Below are positions 24,906 to 33,237 of a stretch of DNA of 64,000 bases, in pieces. Within the stretch, counting starts at the first letter, position 1, and every line of letters starts with the position of its first letter. Below the pieces are notes generated by a model. The model made no database searches and was not told the DNA's origin. It saw only the letters and a list, made by a program, of their open reading frames with translations. The stretch covers positions 96,498 to 160,497 of the forward strand of contig NZ_JOII01000027.1 in the NCBI RefSeq assembly GCF_000719955.1, in the 5' to 3' direction. The position numbers were made by a program, and so were the translations under genes. The stretch is from Streptomyces albidoflavus (GTDB lineage Bacteria; Actinomycetota; Actinomycetes; Streptomycetales; Streptomycetaceae).

Positions 24906-27040
24906 GCGGCGGGACGGCGGCGCGGGAGAAGCCGGCGGCGGAGCACCGCCCGGCCTGGGCGAAGGACCCGGCGCCCGAGGCCCCGCCCGCGACGGCGCCC
25001 GTCACCCCGGCCCGGCGGCGCCCGCGCCTGCGCGCGGTGGTGCCGGCGGTGCTGCTGGCGGCGGGGCTCGCGCTGTACTGGCTGCCGGTCCCGGGCCTGG
25101 ACGAGGCGGCGCTGGACGCGATGGGCGGTCTCGGCCTGGTCGGTGTCCTGCCCTGGCCCGTCTTCGCGGGGGCGGCGCTGCTGGTGGTGGCGTTCGCCGC
25201 GCTGCTCTGGCCCTCCCGCCCGCAGCGCCTCCTGCTCGGCCTGGTCCTGGTGGCGACGGTGGTCTCGCTCCACGCGCTGCCCGCCGTGGTCGAGGAGCAG
25301 CCCCGGTTCGCCACCGCCTGGCAGCACCTCGGCTTCCTGGAGTACCTGGACCGGACCGGCGGTTCGGCCCCGGCGCTGGACGCGCGGTGGAGCTGGCCCG
25401 GGTTCTTCGCGGCGGCCGCCTTCGTGCTGCGCGCGTGCGGCGTCACCGATCCCGCCCAGCTGGCGGAGGTGGTGCGCTGGTGGCCCCTGGCGGTGAACCT
25501 GCTGGCCCTGGTCCCGCTGGCGCTGCTGGCACGGTCGGTGCGGGCGGGGTGGCGGGCGCGCTGGTGCGGGGTCTGGTTCTTCGCGCTGAGCAGCTGGGTG
25601 GGGCAGGACTACTTCTCCCCGCAGAGCTTCACGTACCTGCTGTACCTGGCCTTCGCGGCGCTGCTGCTGCGGTGGTTCCTGGCGCCCTCGGCGCCGTCCG
25701 GCGGGATGCTGCCGGGTGCGGAGGCGCCGCCGGACGCGCTGCCCGGGCGGCGGGCGGTGCTGCTCGGGGTGGCGCTGGCGCTCTTCGCCGCCGCCGTCCC
25801 CGCCCACCAGCTGACGCCCTTCGTGATGCTGGGCGTGGTGACGGTCCTGGTGGTGCTCGGCCGGTGCGCCCTGCGCGGGCTGCCGATGCTCCTCGGGGTG
25901 GTGGCGGTGGGCTGGGTCTGCTTCCTCGCCGAGCCCTACTGGTCCGGCCACTTCGACGAACTCTTCGGCGGCATCGGCGGCCTGGGCGCCAACGTCACCT
26001 CCTCTGTCTCCGGCCGCATCGAGGGCGGCTCCGCCACCCACCAGCTCGTGCTGTACTCCCGGGTGGCGCTGGCCGGGCTCGTCATGGCCCTGGCCTGCTG
26101 GGGCTGGTGGCGCAGGAGGGAGGCCGGGTACCGCGAACGGGCCCTGCCGGTCCTGGCGTTCGTCCCGGCCGCCGGGTTCGCCCTCCAGGCGTACGGCGGG
26201 GAGATGGCGCTGCGGGTCTTCCTCTTCGCCCTCCCGGGCGCGGCCCTGCTGGCGGCCCTCGCCTTCTTCCCCCGCGCCGGGACGAGCGAGAGGGAACGGG
26301 CCTGGGACCGGGTCTCCCTGGCCCCGCTGGCGGCCCTGCTGGCCGGGCTGGTCCTGGTCGGCGGCTTCCTGGTGGCCCGCTGGGGCAACGAGGCGTTCGA
26401 ACGGGTACGGCCCGGCGAGGTCGCCGCGATGGAGTGGGTCCATGCCCAGGCCGACCCGACCGTGCGCCTGCTCTGGCTCAGCGAGGACCCGGAGGAGAGC
26501 GTCACCCCCGCCCTGCCTTGGGGCTCCCGGGCGATGGAACGCGTCCGCTACGTCCCCACCCAGGCCCCCCGCGACCCGGTCCTGGCCGGCCCGCTGGCCG
26601 AGGCCCTGCGCGAGGCGGGCCCGGTCTCGTACCTGATCGTGGGCCGCGGCCAGTCCGCCTACCTGGAGCTGGACGCCGGCTACTCGACGAGCTGGGAGCG
26701 GCGGCTCCTCGCCACCCTGGACGCCCGCGACGACCTGGTCCCGGTGGTGCGCAACGCCGACGCCGCCGTGTACGCGCTGCGCGAGGCGCCGCCGGGCATG
26801 CCGGAGGCGGCCACGCCCGGACCGCCGGGGCCGACGGTCACCTGGACACCGTGGTCGGTCCTGGGCGCGCTGTCGGCCGGCCTGCTCGTCCTCCTGCTGG
26901 GCGCACGGGAGTTCCTCCGCCTCCGCGCGGCTCCCGACGCCCCGCCCTCCCCGGCGGTCCGCGCCCTGTTCTGGTTCGCGGTACCGCTGCTGCTGGTGAC
27001 GGTGAGCGCACTGGTGCACCGCTTCTGGACACTGGCCTGA
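24902..27040 (+). CDS. Large membrane protein, putative GT-C-type glycosyltransferase
   Basis: 712 residues from GTG 24902, overlapping the flippase stop by four bases. A cytoplasmic N-tail of about 45 residues precedes roughly thirteen membrane helices. An extracytoplasmic loop contains WVGQDYFSPQSFTYLLYL, and a soluble segment (WVHAQADPTVRLLWLSEDPEESVTP through AVYALREAPPG) lies before the last two helices. The DYFSPQSF motif and topology resemble actinobacterial membrane proteins of exopolysaccharide loci that may polymerise or transfer glycans outside the membrane. No catalytic Asp pair is certain. It is the last gene of the operon. Confidence 0.7.
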   Translation: MSGGTAAREKPAAEHRPAWAKDPAPEAPPATAPVTPARRRPRLRAVVPAVLLAAGLALYWLPVPGLDEAALDAMGGLGLVGVLPWPVFAGAALLVVAFAALLWPSRPQRLLLGLVLVATVVSLHALPAVVEEQPRFATAWQHLGFLEYLDRTGGSAPALDARWSWPGFFAAAAFVLRACGVTDPAQLAEVVRWWPLAVNLLALVPLALLARSVRAGWRARWCGVWFFALSSWVGQDYFSPQSFTYLLYLAFAALLLRWFLAPSAPSGGMLPGAEAPPDALPGRRAVLLGVALALFAAAVPAHQLTPFVMLGVVTVLVVLGRCALRGLPMLLGVVAVGWVCFLAEPYWSGHFDELFGGIGGLGANVTSSVSGRIEGGSATHQLVLYSRVALAGLVMALACWGWWRRREAGYRERALPVLAFVPAAGFALQAYGGEMALRVFLFALPGAALLAALAFFPRAGTSERERAWDRVSLAPLAALLAGLVLVGGFLVARWGNEAFERVRPGEVAAMEWVHAQADPTVRLLWLSEDPEESVTPALPWGSRAMERVRYVPTQAPRDPVLAGPLAEALREAGPVSYLIVGRGQSAYLELDAGYSTSWERRLLATLDARDDLVPVVRNADAAVYALREAPPGMPEAATPGPPGPTVTWTPWSVLGALSAGLLVLLLGAREFLRLRAAPDAPPSPAVRALFWFAVPLLLVTVSALVHRFWTLA

Positions 27041-27055
27041 GGCGGCCGGGTGGCG

Positions 27056-27502
27056 TCAGGAGCTGTGGGCGGCTTGCGTGGGCCAGGTGCCGTCGGCGGT
27101 GAAGGCCGGGCCCCAGTAGTGGGGGTTCAGCCCGGCGAGGGTGACGGCGCGCCAGCCCCCGGGAGCGGTGTCGTCCGGCACGGCCGCCTCCACCTCGGGT
27201 CCCCAGAGCGCCAGCCGCTCCTGGCAGATGCCGCAGGGCGGCAGGACCAGCACGCGGCCCCGCTCCCGGTCGCGGCAGAGGCAGACGGTCGCGGTGACGG
27301 CGACGTCCAGGGTGTACGCCTGGATCAGGGCGCCCGTCTCGTGGCAGAGCGTCACGCTCATGTTGAGGTTGTCCAGCCCGACGCTGGTCAGCACCCGCCC
27401 GTCGGCGAGCCGCACGGCCGCCGCGCCGCCGTCCTCGCCGGCTGGCCAACGCCGGTCGAGCTGGTCACGTGCGGCGTCCACGAGTGCCTGGTCGAGTGCC
27501 AT
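27056..27502 (-). CDS. Cytidine/blasticidin-S deaminase-like enzyme
   Basis: 148 residues, typical of small tetrameric cytidine deaminases. The zinc site reads LCHETGALIQAY (Cys plus catalytic Glu, with His where Ala is usual) and PPCGICQERLALWG (the PCxxC pair). The enzyme should deaminate cytidine, deoxycytidine or a related base in the cytoplasm. The C-terminus ends with LNPHYWGPAFTADGTW. ATG 27502. It converges on the glycosyltransferase operon (15 bases apart); a strong hairpin separates it from the next minus-strand gene, so it has its own promoter in that small gap or reads through. Confidence 0.85.
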   Translation of the reverse strand: MALDQALVDAARDQLDRRWPAGEDGGAAAVRLADGRVLTSVGLDNLNMSVTLCHETGALIQAYTLDVAVTATVCLCRDRERGRVLVLPPCGICQERLALWGPEVEAAVPDDTAPGGWRAVTLAGLNPHYWGPAFTADGTWPTQAAHSS

Positions 27503-27525
27503 GACCGGAGCCTACGAGCAGAGCA

Positions 27526-27565
27526 GGGTGGCCGCCACGGGATTTCCCTCCCGTGGCGGCCACCC
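27526..27565 (-). terminator. Strong hairpin terminator after gene 27586-28176
   Basis: A 17-bp perfect stem (27526-27542 with 27549-27565; arm starts GGGTGGCCGCCACGGGA) has a 6-base TTTCCC loop. It lies just downstream of the minus-strand hypothetical gene and upstream of the deaminase ATG. Confidence 0.85.
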
Positions 27566-27585
27566 CTCGGTACGCCGAACCGGTG

Positions 27586-28176
27586 TCAGCCGCCGAGCCG
27601 GTCGAGGAGGCGTCCCGGTGCGGAGATGAGCGCGCCCCGCAGGGAGAGGTTCCGGGTGTAGACGCCTTCGAGGAGGATGGCGAGGCTGAGGTCGACCGAG
27701 TCCACCGCGCCGCCCGCCGTCCCGCGCAGGGTCTCGGAGGCGAGCGACGCGCTCGACCGCGTCATCTCGACCCGCGCGCCCGCCCGTTCCAGCACGTGGT
27801 GCCGGCGGTTGCCGCGTTCCTGGTAGTGGTACTCCCGCCCCACCACGCGGATGCGCAGGGCACGGCCCTCACGGCTGGTCCGCCAGGAGCCGCGCGACAG
27901 CGCGGCTTCCTGGCCGGCCACCTGGAGGCGGCCCCGCGCCAGACGGGGACGTCCGCCGTAGGCGAGCCCGGTGAACGACGATGGAGGCACGCTCTCCCCC
28001 GTCACCGCCGCACCACCGGTCTCCCGGTCTCCCACCGGAATGACCTCCAGCGCGGGCACGACCAGCTCGACCGCACCCAGTTGCCCCACGGTCCCGCCCC
28101 AGAAGGCGACGTGGCGTTGTTCCCGCGAGGTCACCGTGTTGGCGGACCGCCGCAGTTCGAAGGAGAGTTCTGACAT
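27586..28176 (-). CDS. Conserved hypothetical protein, 196 aa
   Basis: 196 residues from ATG 28176 (MSELSFELRRSANTVTSREQRHVAFWGGTVG). No signal peptide or membrane helix. The composition is beta-rich with many Arg residues (LRIRVVGREYHYQERGNRRHHVLER), and the C-terminus (DSVDLSLAILLEGVYTRNLSLRGAL) looks helical. I do not recognise a family. A strong terminator follows it. The upstream 166 bases to the GH39-like gene hold its promoter; no perfect operator was found. Confidence 0.6.
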   Translation of the reverse strand: MSELSFELRRSANTVTSREQRHVAFWGGTVGQLGAVELVVPALEVIPVGDRETGGAAVTGESVPPSSFTGLAYGGRPRLARGRLQVAGQEAALSRGSWRTSREGRALRIRVVGREYHYQERGNRRHHVLERAGARVEMTRSSASLASETLRGTAGGAVDSVDLSLAILLEGVYTRNLSLRGALISAPGRLLDRLGG

Positions 28177-28342
28177 GGTCCTCAGGTTTCGGGTGGCGGG
28201 CGGGCTCCCTTGACGGTGGAGCGCGCATCACCACGTGTTGACAGACAGTCACCCTAAGGCCGGCGCAGGTGACCCCGTCCCGGCACCTGCCCATCTTTCA
28301 CACAACGGCCACCGCCGGACGGCAGGGGACGGACTCCGTCGC

Positions 28343-29689
28343 TCACCCCCGCTCCAGCCACCTGACCTCGTACGCCTCCAGCCGCACCCGGGCCCCGGCG
28401 ACGCGTACCGTCCGGGCGGTGGGGCGGTGGTTGACGATCAGGGTGGCGTGGTCGTCGGCGAGGACGGTGAGGCCGGGGGACGTGTCGCCGGGGACGGAGG
28501 TGAAGCGGGTGCCCGGGCCGAACTCGCGCTGGAAGCGGGCCAGGAGGTCGAGCATGGGCAGCGGGGTGCCGCCGTCGGGGAGGTGGGTGGGGCGCCAGAG
28601 GCAGCCGGGGCAGGGGGTGGTGGTGCGTTCGGGGTTCCAGTAGAAGGCGGTGGTGGCGCCGCCCCGGGCGAGGGCGGCGAGGCCGGCGGCGTGGACGGCG
28701 CGGCGGCGGGGTTCGGGCCAGCCGGCGCGCTGGTCGTCGGCGTCGCCGGGTTCGACGTAGTACTCGGCCCACCAGAGCGGGAGCCCGCCGGTCTCCTCGC
28801 GGACCCAGCGGCCGACGTCGGTGAACTTGGCGGTGGCGGCGAAGGCGTCCGGGACCAGCTCGCCGTCGGTGGTGTAGCTGGAGCCGTCGGCCACCACGAA
28901 GTCGGCACCGTCCTTGTGCCGGTTCCAGTACCGGAAGGCGTCCACGGTCCGCCGGTCGAGCGCGCCCCAGTCGCCGCGCACCTCGCGGGAGGCGCCCTCG
29001 GTGCGGCCGGGCGGGAAACTGTCCATGACGAGGTAGGGGCCGCCGACGCGGAGGGCGGGGTCGACCTCCTTGAGGGCGCGGCGGACCTGGTTGTACAGCT
29101 CGGTGTAGCCCTCGTGGTCCCAGCGGCCCTCGGCCTCGTTCCAGAAGCCCTTGAACTCGTTCCAGACGAGGTAGTGGCGGACCTGGGGGTAGCGGCGGGC
29201 GGTGGTCGCGGCGAGCTCGGCGAAGTCGGCGAAGTGCTCGGGGTCGGGGGCGCGTTCCAGGGACCGGGTGCTCCAGTCGGTGCGCCCCTCCCTCCCGCCC
29301 TTCATCCAGTCGGGCGCGCAGCACAGGGTGATCACGGGGGTGGCCCCGGTCTCCTCGGCGAGCGCGATCCGGCGGTCCATCGCGGCGAAGTCGTACGTAC
29401 CGGGCCGGGGTTCGGGGTTGGCGGAGCCCCAGCCCATCAGGTGCTGGACCTGTGGCAGGCCGGTGCCCTCCAGGGTCGTGCGGGCCCGGCGCACCGCCCG
29501 GTCCTCGCCCGCGTCGGCGCTGTGCTGGGTGTGGGTGAAGCCCCAGCCCAGCTCGGCGGGCGGGGCCGGGTCGTCGGGCGGGCCGCCGGAACAGGCGGCG
29601 AGGAGCAGGAGGGCGAGGGCGAGGGCGGCGGCCAGGAGCGCCAGGCGCCTCCGGCCGGCCGCGGCGCGCCGCCCCTCGTGGTCTCGCAT
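28343..29689 (-). CDS. Lipoprotein glycoside hydrolase, GH39/clan-A-like
   Basis: 448 residues. A lipoprotein signal (RRLALLAAALALALLLLAAC) puts the enzyme on the outer face of the membrane. The (beta/alpha)8 clan-A pattern includes VQHLMGWGSANPEPRPGTYDF near the N-terminus and the acid/base Glu in YLVWNEFKGFWN. A likely nucleophile Glu is in LPLWWAEYYVEPG, and a C-terminal beta domain ends VRLEAYEVRWLERG. Xylosidase or related retaining activity is inferred from the fold only. ATG 29689. It lies near, but is convergent in sense to, the polysaccharide operon and could trim or release that glycan. Confidence 0.75.
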   Translation of the reverse strand: MRDHEGRRAAAGRRRLALLAAALALALLLLAACSGGPPDDPAPPAELGWGFTHTQHSADAGEDRAVRRARTTLEGTGLPQVQHLMGWGSANPEPRPGTYDFAAMDRRIALAEETGATPVITLCCAPDWMKGGREGRTDWSTRSLERAPDPEHFADFAELAATTARRYPQVRHYLVWNEFKGFWNEAEGRWDHEGYTELYNQVRRALKEVDPALRVGGPYLVMDSFPPGRTEGASREVRGDWGALDRRTVDAFRYWNRHKDGADFVVADGSSYTTDGELVPDAFAATAKFTDVGRWVREETGGLPLWWAEYYVEPGDADDQRAGWPEPRRRAVHAAGLAALARGGATTAFYWNPERTTTPCPGCLWRPTHLPDGGTPLPMLDLLARFQREFGPGTRFTSVPGDTSPGLTVLADDHATLIVNHRPTARTVRVAGARVRLEAYEVRWLERG

Positions 29690-29840
29690 CGCCTCCAGGG
29701 TAGGCAGCGCGCCGGGCGGTGGCACCGGTTCCGCCGGGAAACCGGGAAACCGGGAAGCCGGCCCGCGACACGCCGTCGCCGCTCAGGTGGGGCGGGGTGC
29801 GGGGAAAACCGCGTGCGTTCCGGGCCCGCGCTCGCCGACC

Positions 29841-31010
29841 ATGGCGGACATGGCCGAGCACCAGGAGACCCCGATCGAGACGACGACGCCCACCCCCGCC
29901 CGCACGCCGGACACCCTTCCCGCCCCGCTGGCCGGGCTGCTGGAGACCCGGCTCAACCTCGACGGGGACTGCTCCCCGGTCGACGTGGTGGACGCCCTGT
30001 TCCTCTCCCGGTTCGCCACCGGCGAGCAGGCGTACGCGCACAGCGGGACGGTGGAGAAGCTGAAGCCCGGCGCCCCCGAGCTGCCGGACGGCGCCACCGT
30101 GGTCCGTACGGTGAAGGACGGCGACCGGGGCCGGGTGCTGGCCGAGGGCGAGGGCTGGACCATGCTCGTCTCCCGGTGGACCCGGGGCTGCGAGCTGACC
30201 GTGACCGCGACCAGCCCCGAACTCGCCGCCGACCTGGTCAGGAAGACCCTGGACGGCGCGGAGGACGAGCCGGACCCGCAGCCCGAGGACGTGGCGATGG
30301 GGTTCTGGTACCTCTCGCCGCGGCGCGGCCCGTACCGCACCACCCGGCAGATCAGCGCCGGGACCTGGGAGGAGGTACGGGGCAACTACACGGCGCCGGT
30401 CGCCGAGGCGATGGACGGGCTGATGAAGACCACGCCGGACGAGGTGGCGGGGCGGCTGCTGTTGCTGCACGGTCCGCCCGGCACGGGGAAGACCTCGGCG
30501 CTGCGCACGCTGGCGCGGTCGTGGCGGGACTGGTGCCAGGTGGACTGCGTCCTCGACCCGGAGCGGCTCTTCTCCGACGTCGGCTACCTGATGGACATCG
30601 CCATCGGCGAGGACGGCGGCGACGGCGAGGCCCGCTGGCGGCTGCTGCTCCTGGAGGACTGCGACGAGCTGATCCGGGGCGAGGCGAAGAGCTCGACGGG
30701 CCAGGCCCTGTCCCGGCTGCTCAACCTCACCGACGGCCTGCTCGGCCAGGGCCGCAACGTGCTGGTCGGCGTCACCACCAACGAGCCGCTGGAGCGGCTG
30801 CACCCCGCCGTGGTGCGGCCCGGCCGCTGTCTGGCCCGGATCGAGGTGGGCGGGCTCACCCGCGACGAGGCGGTCTCCTGGCTCGGCACCTCCGAGGGCG
30901 TCGGCCGGGAGGGCGCCACCCTCGCCGAGCTGTACGCGCTGCGGCGCGGGACCGGACCGACCGACCTGCCCGACCAGCGCGCGGGGGCCGACGCGGGGCT
31001 GTACCTGTGA
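29841..31010 (+). CDS. AAA+ ATPase with DUF5925-type N-terminal domain
   Basis: 389 residues from ATG 29841 (a second ATG at 29850). The N-terminal 190 residues (RLNLDGDCSPVDVVDALFLSRFATGEQAYAHSG and following) resemble the DUF5925 domain seen with AAA modules in actinobacteria. The C-terminal AAA core has Walker A LLHGPPGTGKTSALRTLAR, Walker B RLLLLEDCDEL, sensor-1 VGVTTNEP and an Arg-finger-like HPAVVRPGRC. Such proteins remodel or load partner proteins, but the client is unknown and no partner gene is adjacent. The stop codon lies inside a 15-bp tandem triplication. Confidence 0.8.
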   Translation: MADMAEHQETPIETTTPTPARTPDTLPAPLAGLLETRLNLDGDCSPVDVVDALFLSRFATGEQAYAHSGTVEKLKPGAPELPDGATVVRTVKDGDRGRVLAEGEGWTMLVSRWTRGCELTVTATSPELAADLVRKTLDGAEDEPDPQPEDVAMGFWYLSPRRGPYRTTRQISAGTWEEVRGNYTAPVAEAMDGLMKTTPDEVAGRLLLLHGPPGTGKTSALRTLARSWRDWCQVDCVLDPERLFSDVGYLMDIAIGEDGGDGEARWRLLLLEDCDELIRGEAKSSTGQALSRLLNLTDGLLGQGRNVLVGVTTNEPLERLHPAVVRPGRCLARIEVGGLTRDEAVSWLGTSEGVGREGATLAELYALRRGTGPTDLPDQRAGADAGLYL

Positions 31011-31045
31011 GGGCGGTACCTGTGAGGGCTGTACCTGTCGAGGCG
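31001..31045 (+). repeat. Three 15-bp tandem repeats over the AAA gene stop codon
   Basis: Units GTACCTGTGAGGGCG (31001-31015), GTACCTGTGAGGGCT (31016-31030) and GTACCTGTCGAGGCG (31031-31045) are head to tail. The first two carry an in-frame TGA after Tyr-Leu, so the AAA protein ends in LYL and the duplication created a spare stop. Confidence 0.85.
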
Positions 31046-31083
31046 GGGCGCCGGTCCTGACGGCGCGTCAGGCTGGCGCCCCG
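31044..31083. terminator. Bidirectional two-part hairpin
   Basis: Outer stem CGGGGCGCC (31044-31052) with GGCGCCCCG (31075-31083) encloses an inner stem CCTGACG (31056-31062) with CGTCAGG (31066-31072). It separates the convergent AAA and gntR genes. Confidence 0.75.
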
Positions 31084-31088
31084 GCCCG

Positions 31089-31475
31089 TCAGCGGGTGCG
31101 GTAGGCGGCCCGCAGCGCCTCCTCGACGGCGGTGCGGGCGCTCTCGGCGTCTAGGCCGAGCCGCCGCGCCCGCTGCGCGTAGGCGGCGGCCGCCGCCGCG
31201 GCCTCCTTGTCGGCGGCCTCCCCGGCCGCGGCCACGAAGGTGCCGTTGCGGCCGCGGGTCTCGATCACCCCGTCGGCCTCCAGTGCCCGGTACGCCTTGG
31301 CGGCGGTGTTGGCGGCGATGCCGAGGCGTTCGGCGAGGCCGCGCACGGTCGGCAGCCGGTGCCCGACGGGCAGGGCGCCGGAGCGGGCCAGTTCGGAGAG
31401 GCGGGCCCGCACCTGCTCGTAGGGGGCGGTGGGGTCGCGGGGGTCGATCTCGATGTGGATGTCGTCGGCTGTCAC
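31089..31475 (-). CDS. Short GntR regulator (YtrA type)
   Basis: 128 residues from GTG 31475. A winged helix (PTAPYEQVRARLSELARSGALPVGHRLPTVRGLAERLGIAANTAAKAYRALEADGVIETRGRNGTFVA) occupies residues 15-85, followed by only about 40 helical Ala-rich residues. There is no effector domain, as in the YtrA group. YtrA-type repressors usually control ABC transporters or membrane proteins under cell-envelope stress; no ABC genes adjoin here. It is divergent from the GNAT gene at 31651 across 175 bases. Confidence 0.85.
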   Translation of the reverse strand: MTADDIHIEIDPRDPTAPYEQVRARLSELARSGALPVGHRLPTVRGLAERLGIAANTAAKAYRALEADGVIETRGRNGTFVAAAGEAADKEAAAAAAAYAQRARRLGLDAESARTAVEEALRAAYRTR

Positions 31476-31650
31476 GCGGCGATTGTCCCGTACCGGTGAC
31501 GCTCCGCCGGTACGGCGTGGAGGGCCGGGAGCGGGCCGGTGCTGCGGGCTCCGGCCAGGGCGGCCGCGTACCGGGGCCGCCGCGCGAGGGACGCCGGGCG
31601 TACGGAAATTGACGCGACTCGGGGGACCGCCAGGACCTAGCGTCACGCGC

Positions 31651-32568
31651 ATGACGATCACGGTGAGAGATTTCCGGCCCGACGACGCGGAAGCGGTCGT
31701 ACGGGTGCTGCGGGAGGCGATCCCGCCCCTGCTGACCACGGCCGAGGCGCAGGTGTGGGAGCGGGAGCACACCGCCGAGGCGGCCCGGCAGCGCCTGCTG
31801 GTGGCTGAGGTGGACGGCGAGGTGGTCGGCCGCTGCCAGACGGGGCTGGCCCACGAGAGCCCGACCCCGGGCAACGCCTACGTCAACACCTACGTCCGCC
31901 CGGACCGGCGGGGCCGGGGCGCGGGTACCGCGCTGGTGGCGGCGGCCGAGGCGTATCTGCGCGAGGTGGGCGCGGAGCGTGCCTACAGCTGGGTGCTGGG
32001 CGACGAGGAGAGCCTCGCCTACGCCGGGCGCCACGGCTACGCCGCGCGCCGCCCGGCCCACTTCCTGCGGCTCGACCTGACGGCCCCGCTGCCGCCGCTG
32101 CCCGAGGTGCCGGCCGGGGTGGAGCTGGTGGACTGCACGGCCTTCGCCGACGATCCGCGTCCGGTCTTCGAGCTGGACGCGGCGGTGACCGCCGACGAGC
32201 CGAGTGACGTCGGCGCCGAGCTGGACGACTACGCCGAGTGGCTGGAGTCGACCTGGGGCCACCCCTGCCAGTCCCGGGAGCTGGCCACGCTGGCGCTGGT
32301 GGACGGGCGGCCGGTGGCGTTCAGCGCGGTGGTGACCGACGGGGTGAGCCGGATGTCCTCGGCGATGACCGGGACGCTGCGGGAGTACCGGGGGCGGGGG
32401 CTGGCGAGCCTGGCGAAGACCGCCACGCTCCACAAGGCGCGGGCGGCCGGCCTGCGGGAGGCGTTCACCGGGAACGACGCGGAGAACGCCCCGATGCTCG
32501 CCGTCAACCGCAAGTTCGGCTACGAGATCTGCGCGACGGAGGTACGCCATGTCCGCGAGCTGGGCTGA
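31651..32568 (+). CDS. Double-domain GNAT acetyltransferase
   Basis: 305 residues from ATG 31651. Two GNAT domains are seen. The first carries YVRPDRRGRGAGTALVAAAE (acetyl-CoA loop R/QxxGxG/A). The second has GTLREYRGRGLASLAKTATLHKA and a C-terminal NAPMLAVNRKFGYE. Tandem GNATs of this kind acetylate small amines or antibiotics; the substrate is unknown. The gene overlaps the following DUF402 gene by 20 bases, so the two are coupled. Confidence 0.88.
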   Translation: MTITVRDFRPDDAEAVVRVLREAIPPLLTTAEAQVWEREHTAEAARQRLLVAEVDGEVVGRCQTGLAHESPTPGNAYVNTYVRPDRRGRGAGTALVAAAEAYLREVGAERAYSWVLGDEESLAYAGRHGYAARRPAHFLRLDLTAPLPPLPEVPAGVELVDCTAFADDPRPVFELDAAVTADEPSDVGAELDDYAEWLESTWGHPCQSRELATLALVDGRPVAFSAVVTDGVSRMSSAMTGTLREYRGRGLASLAKTATLHKARAAGLREAFTGNDAENAPMLAVNRKFGYEICATEVRHVRELG

Positions 32569-33058
32569 CGCCCCGTCCGCCGGCACGGTCGGCGTACGGC
32601 TGGTCAAGCACGGCCGCACCAAGATCACGTACCCGGCGCACCTGCTGGCCGACGACGGGGAGCGGGTCACCGTGCGCGCGCCGTGGGCGGGCGAGGGGGT
32701 GCGGGACTTCGGCTTCGTGCGGTTCGAGCCGGGGGACGTGTTCACCGAGCACTTCTGGCGGAGCCGCTGGTACGCGGTGAAGGAGGTGCGGGACGCCGCG
32801 GGCGCCCTGAAGGGCTGGTACTGCGACGTGACCCGCCCGGCCGGTCTGGCGGACGGCGTGCTGGTGGTGGAGGACCTCGACCTGGACCTGTGGGTCCCGG
32901 CCGACGGCGGCGAGGTGCTGCGGCTGGACGAGGACGAGTTCGCGGCGAGCGGTCTGGAGCGGAGCGACCCGGTGGCGGCCGCGGCGGCCTGGGCGGCGCT
33001 GGACGCGCTGGAGGAGCGGGCGCGGGCCGGGCGGCTGACGGAGCTGACGGCCCGTTGA
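32549..33058 (+). CDS. DUF402 family protein
   Basis: 169 residues from ATG 32549, inside the end of the GNAT gene. The DUF402/FomD-like core includes FVRFEPGDVFTEHFWRSRWYAVKEVRDAAGALKGWYCDVTRP and VVEDLDLDLWVPADG. In this family the Tyr-Cys-Asp and Asp-Leu-Asp clusters coordinate metal, and characterised members are nucleoside-diphosphate or nucleotide-ester hydrolases. Both clusters are intact. The pairing with a GNAT is seen in other actinomycetes as I recall, but a common pathway is not established. Confidence 0.82.
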   Translation: MSASWADAPSAGTVGVRLVKHGRTKITYPAHLLADDGERVTVRAPWAGEGVRDFGFVRFEPGDVFTEHFWRSRWYAVKEVRDAAGALKGWYCDVTRPAGLADGVLVVEDLDLDLWVPADGGEVLRLDEDEFAASGLERSDPVAAAAAWAALDALEERARAGRLTELTAR

Positions 33059-33237
33059 GGGTGGTGTGGGCTCCCGTCCGATGGGCCGCTTAGCGCGATC
33101 TTAAGAGGACCATAAGGATCGGCCCCCGGGCGGATTTCCGGGTGGAACGGGCTGGTCGGGAGGCTAGTTTTCGGTGGCGGCCGAGGTCCCGGGTGACCGG
33201 GCCGCACCCGATCGACGACCCTGCGAGGAGCCCGCCC

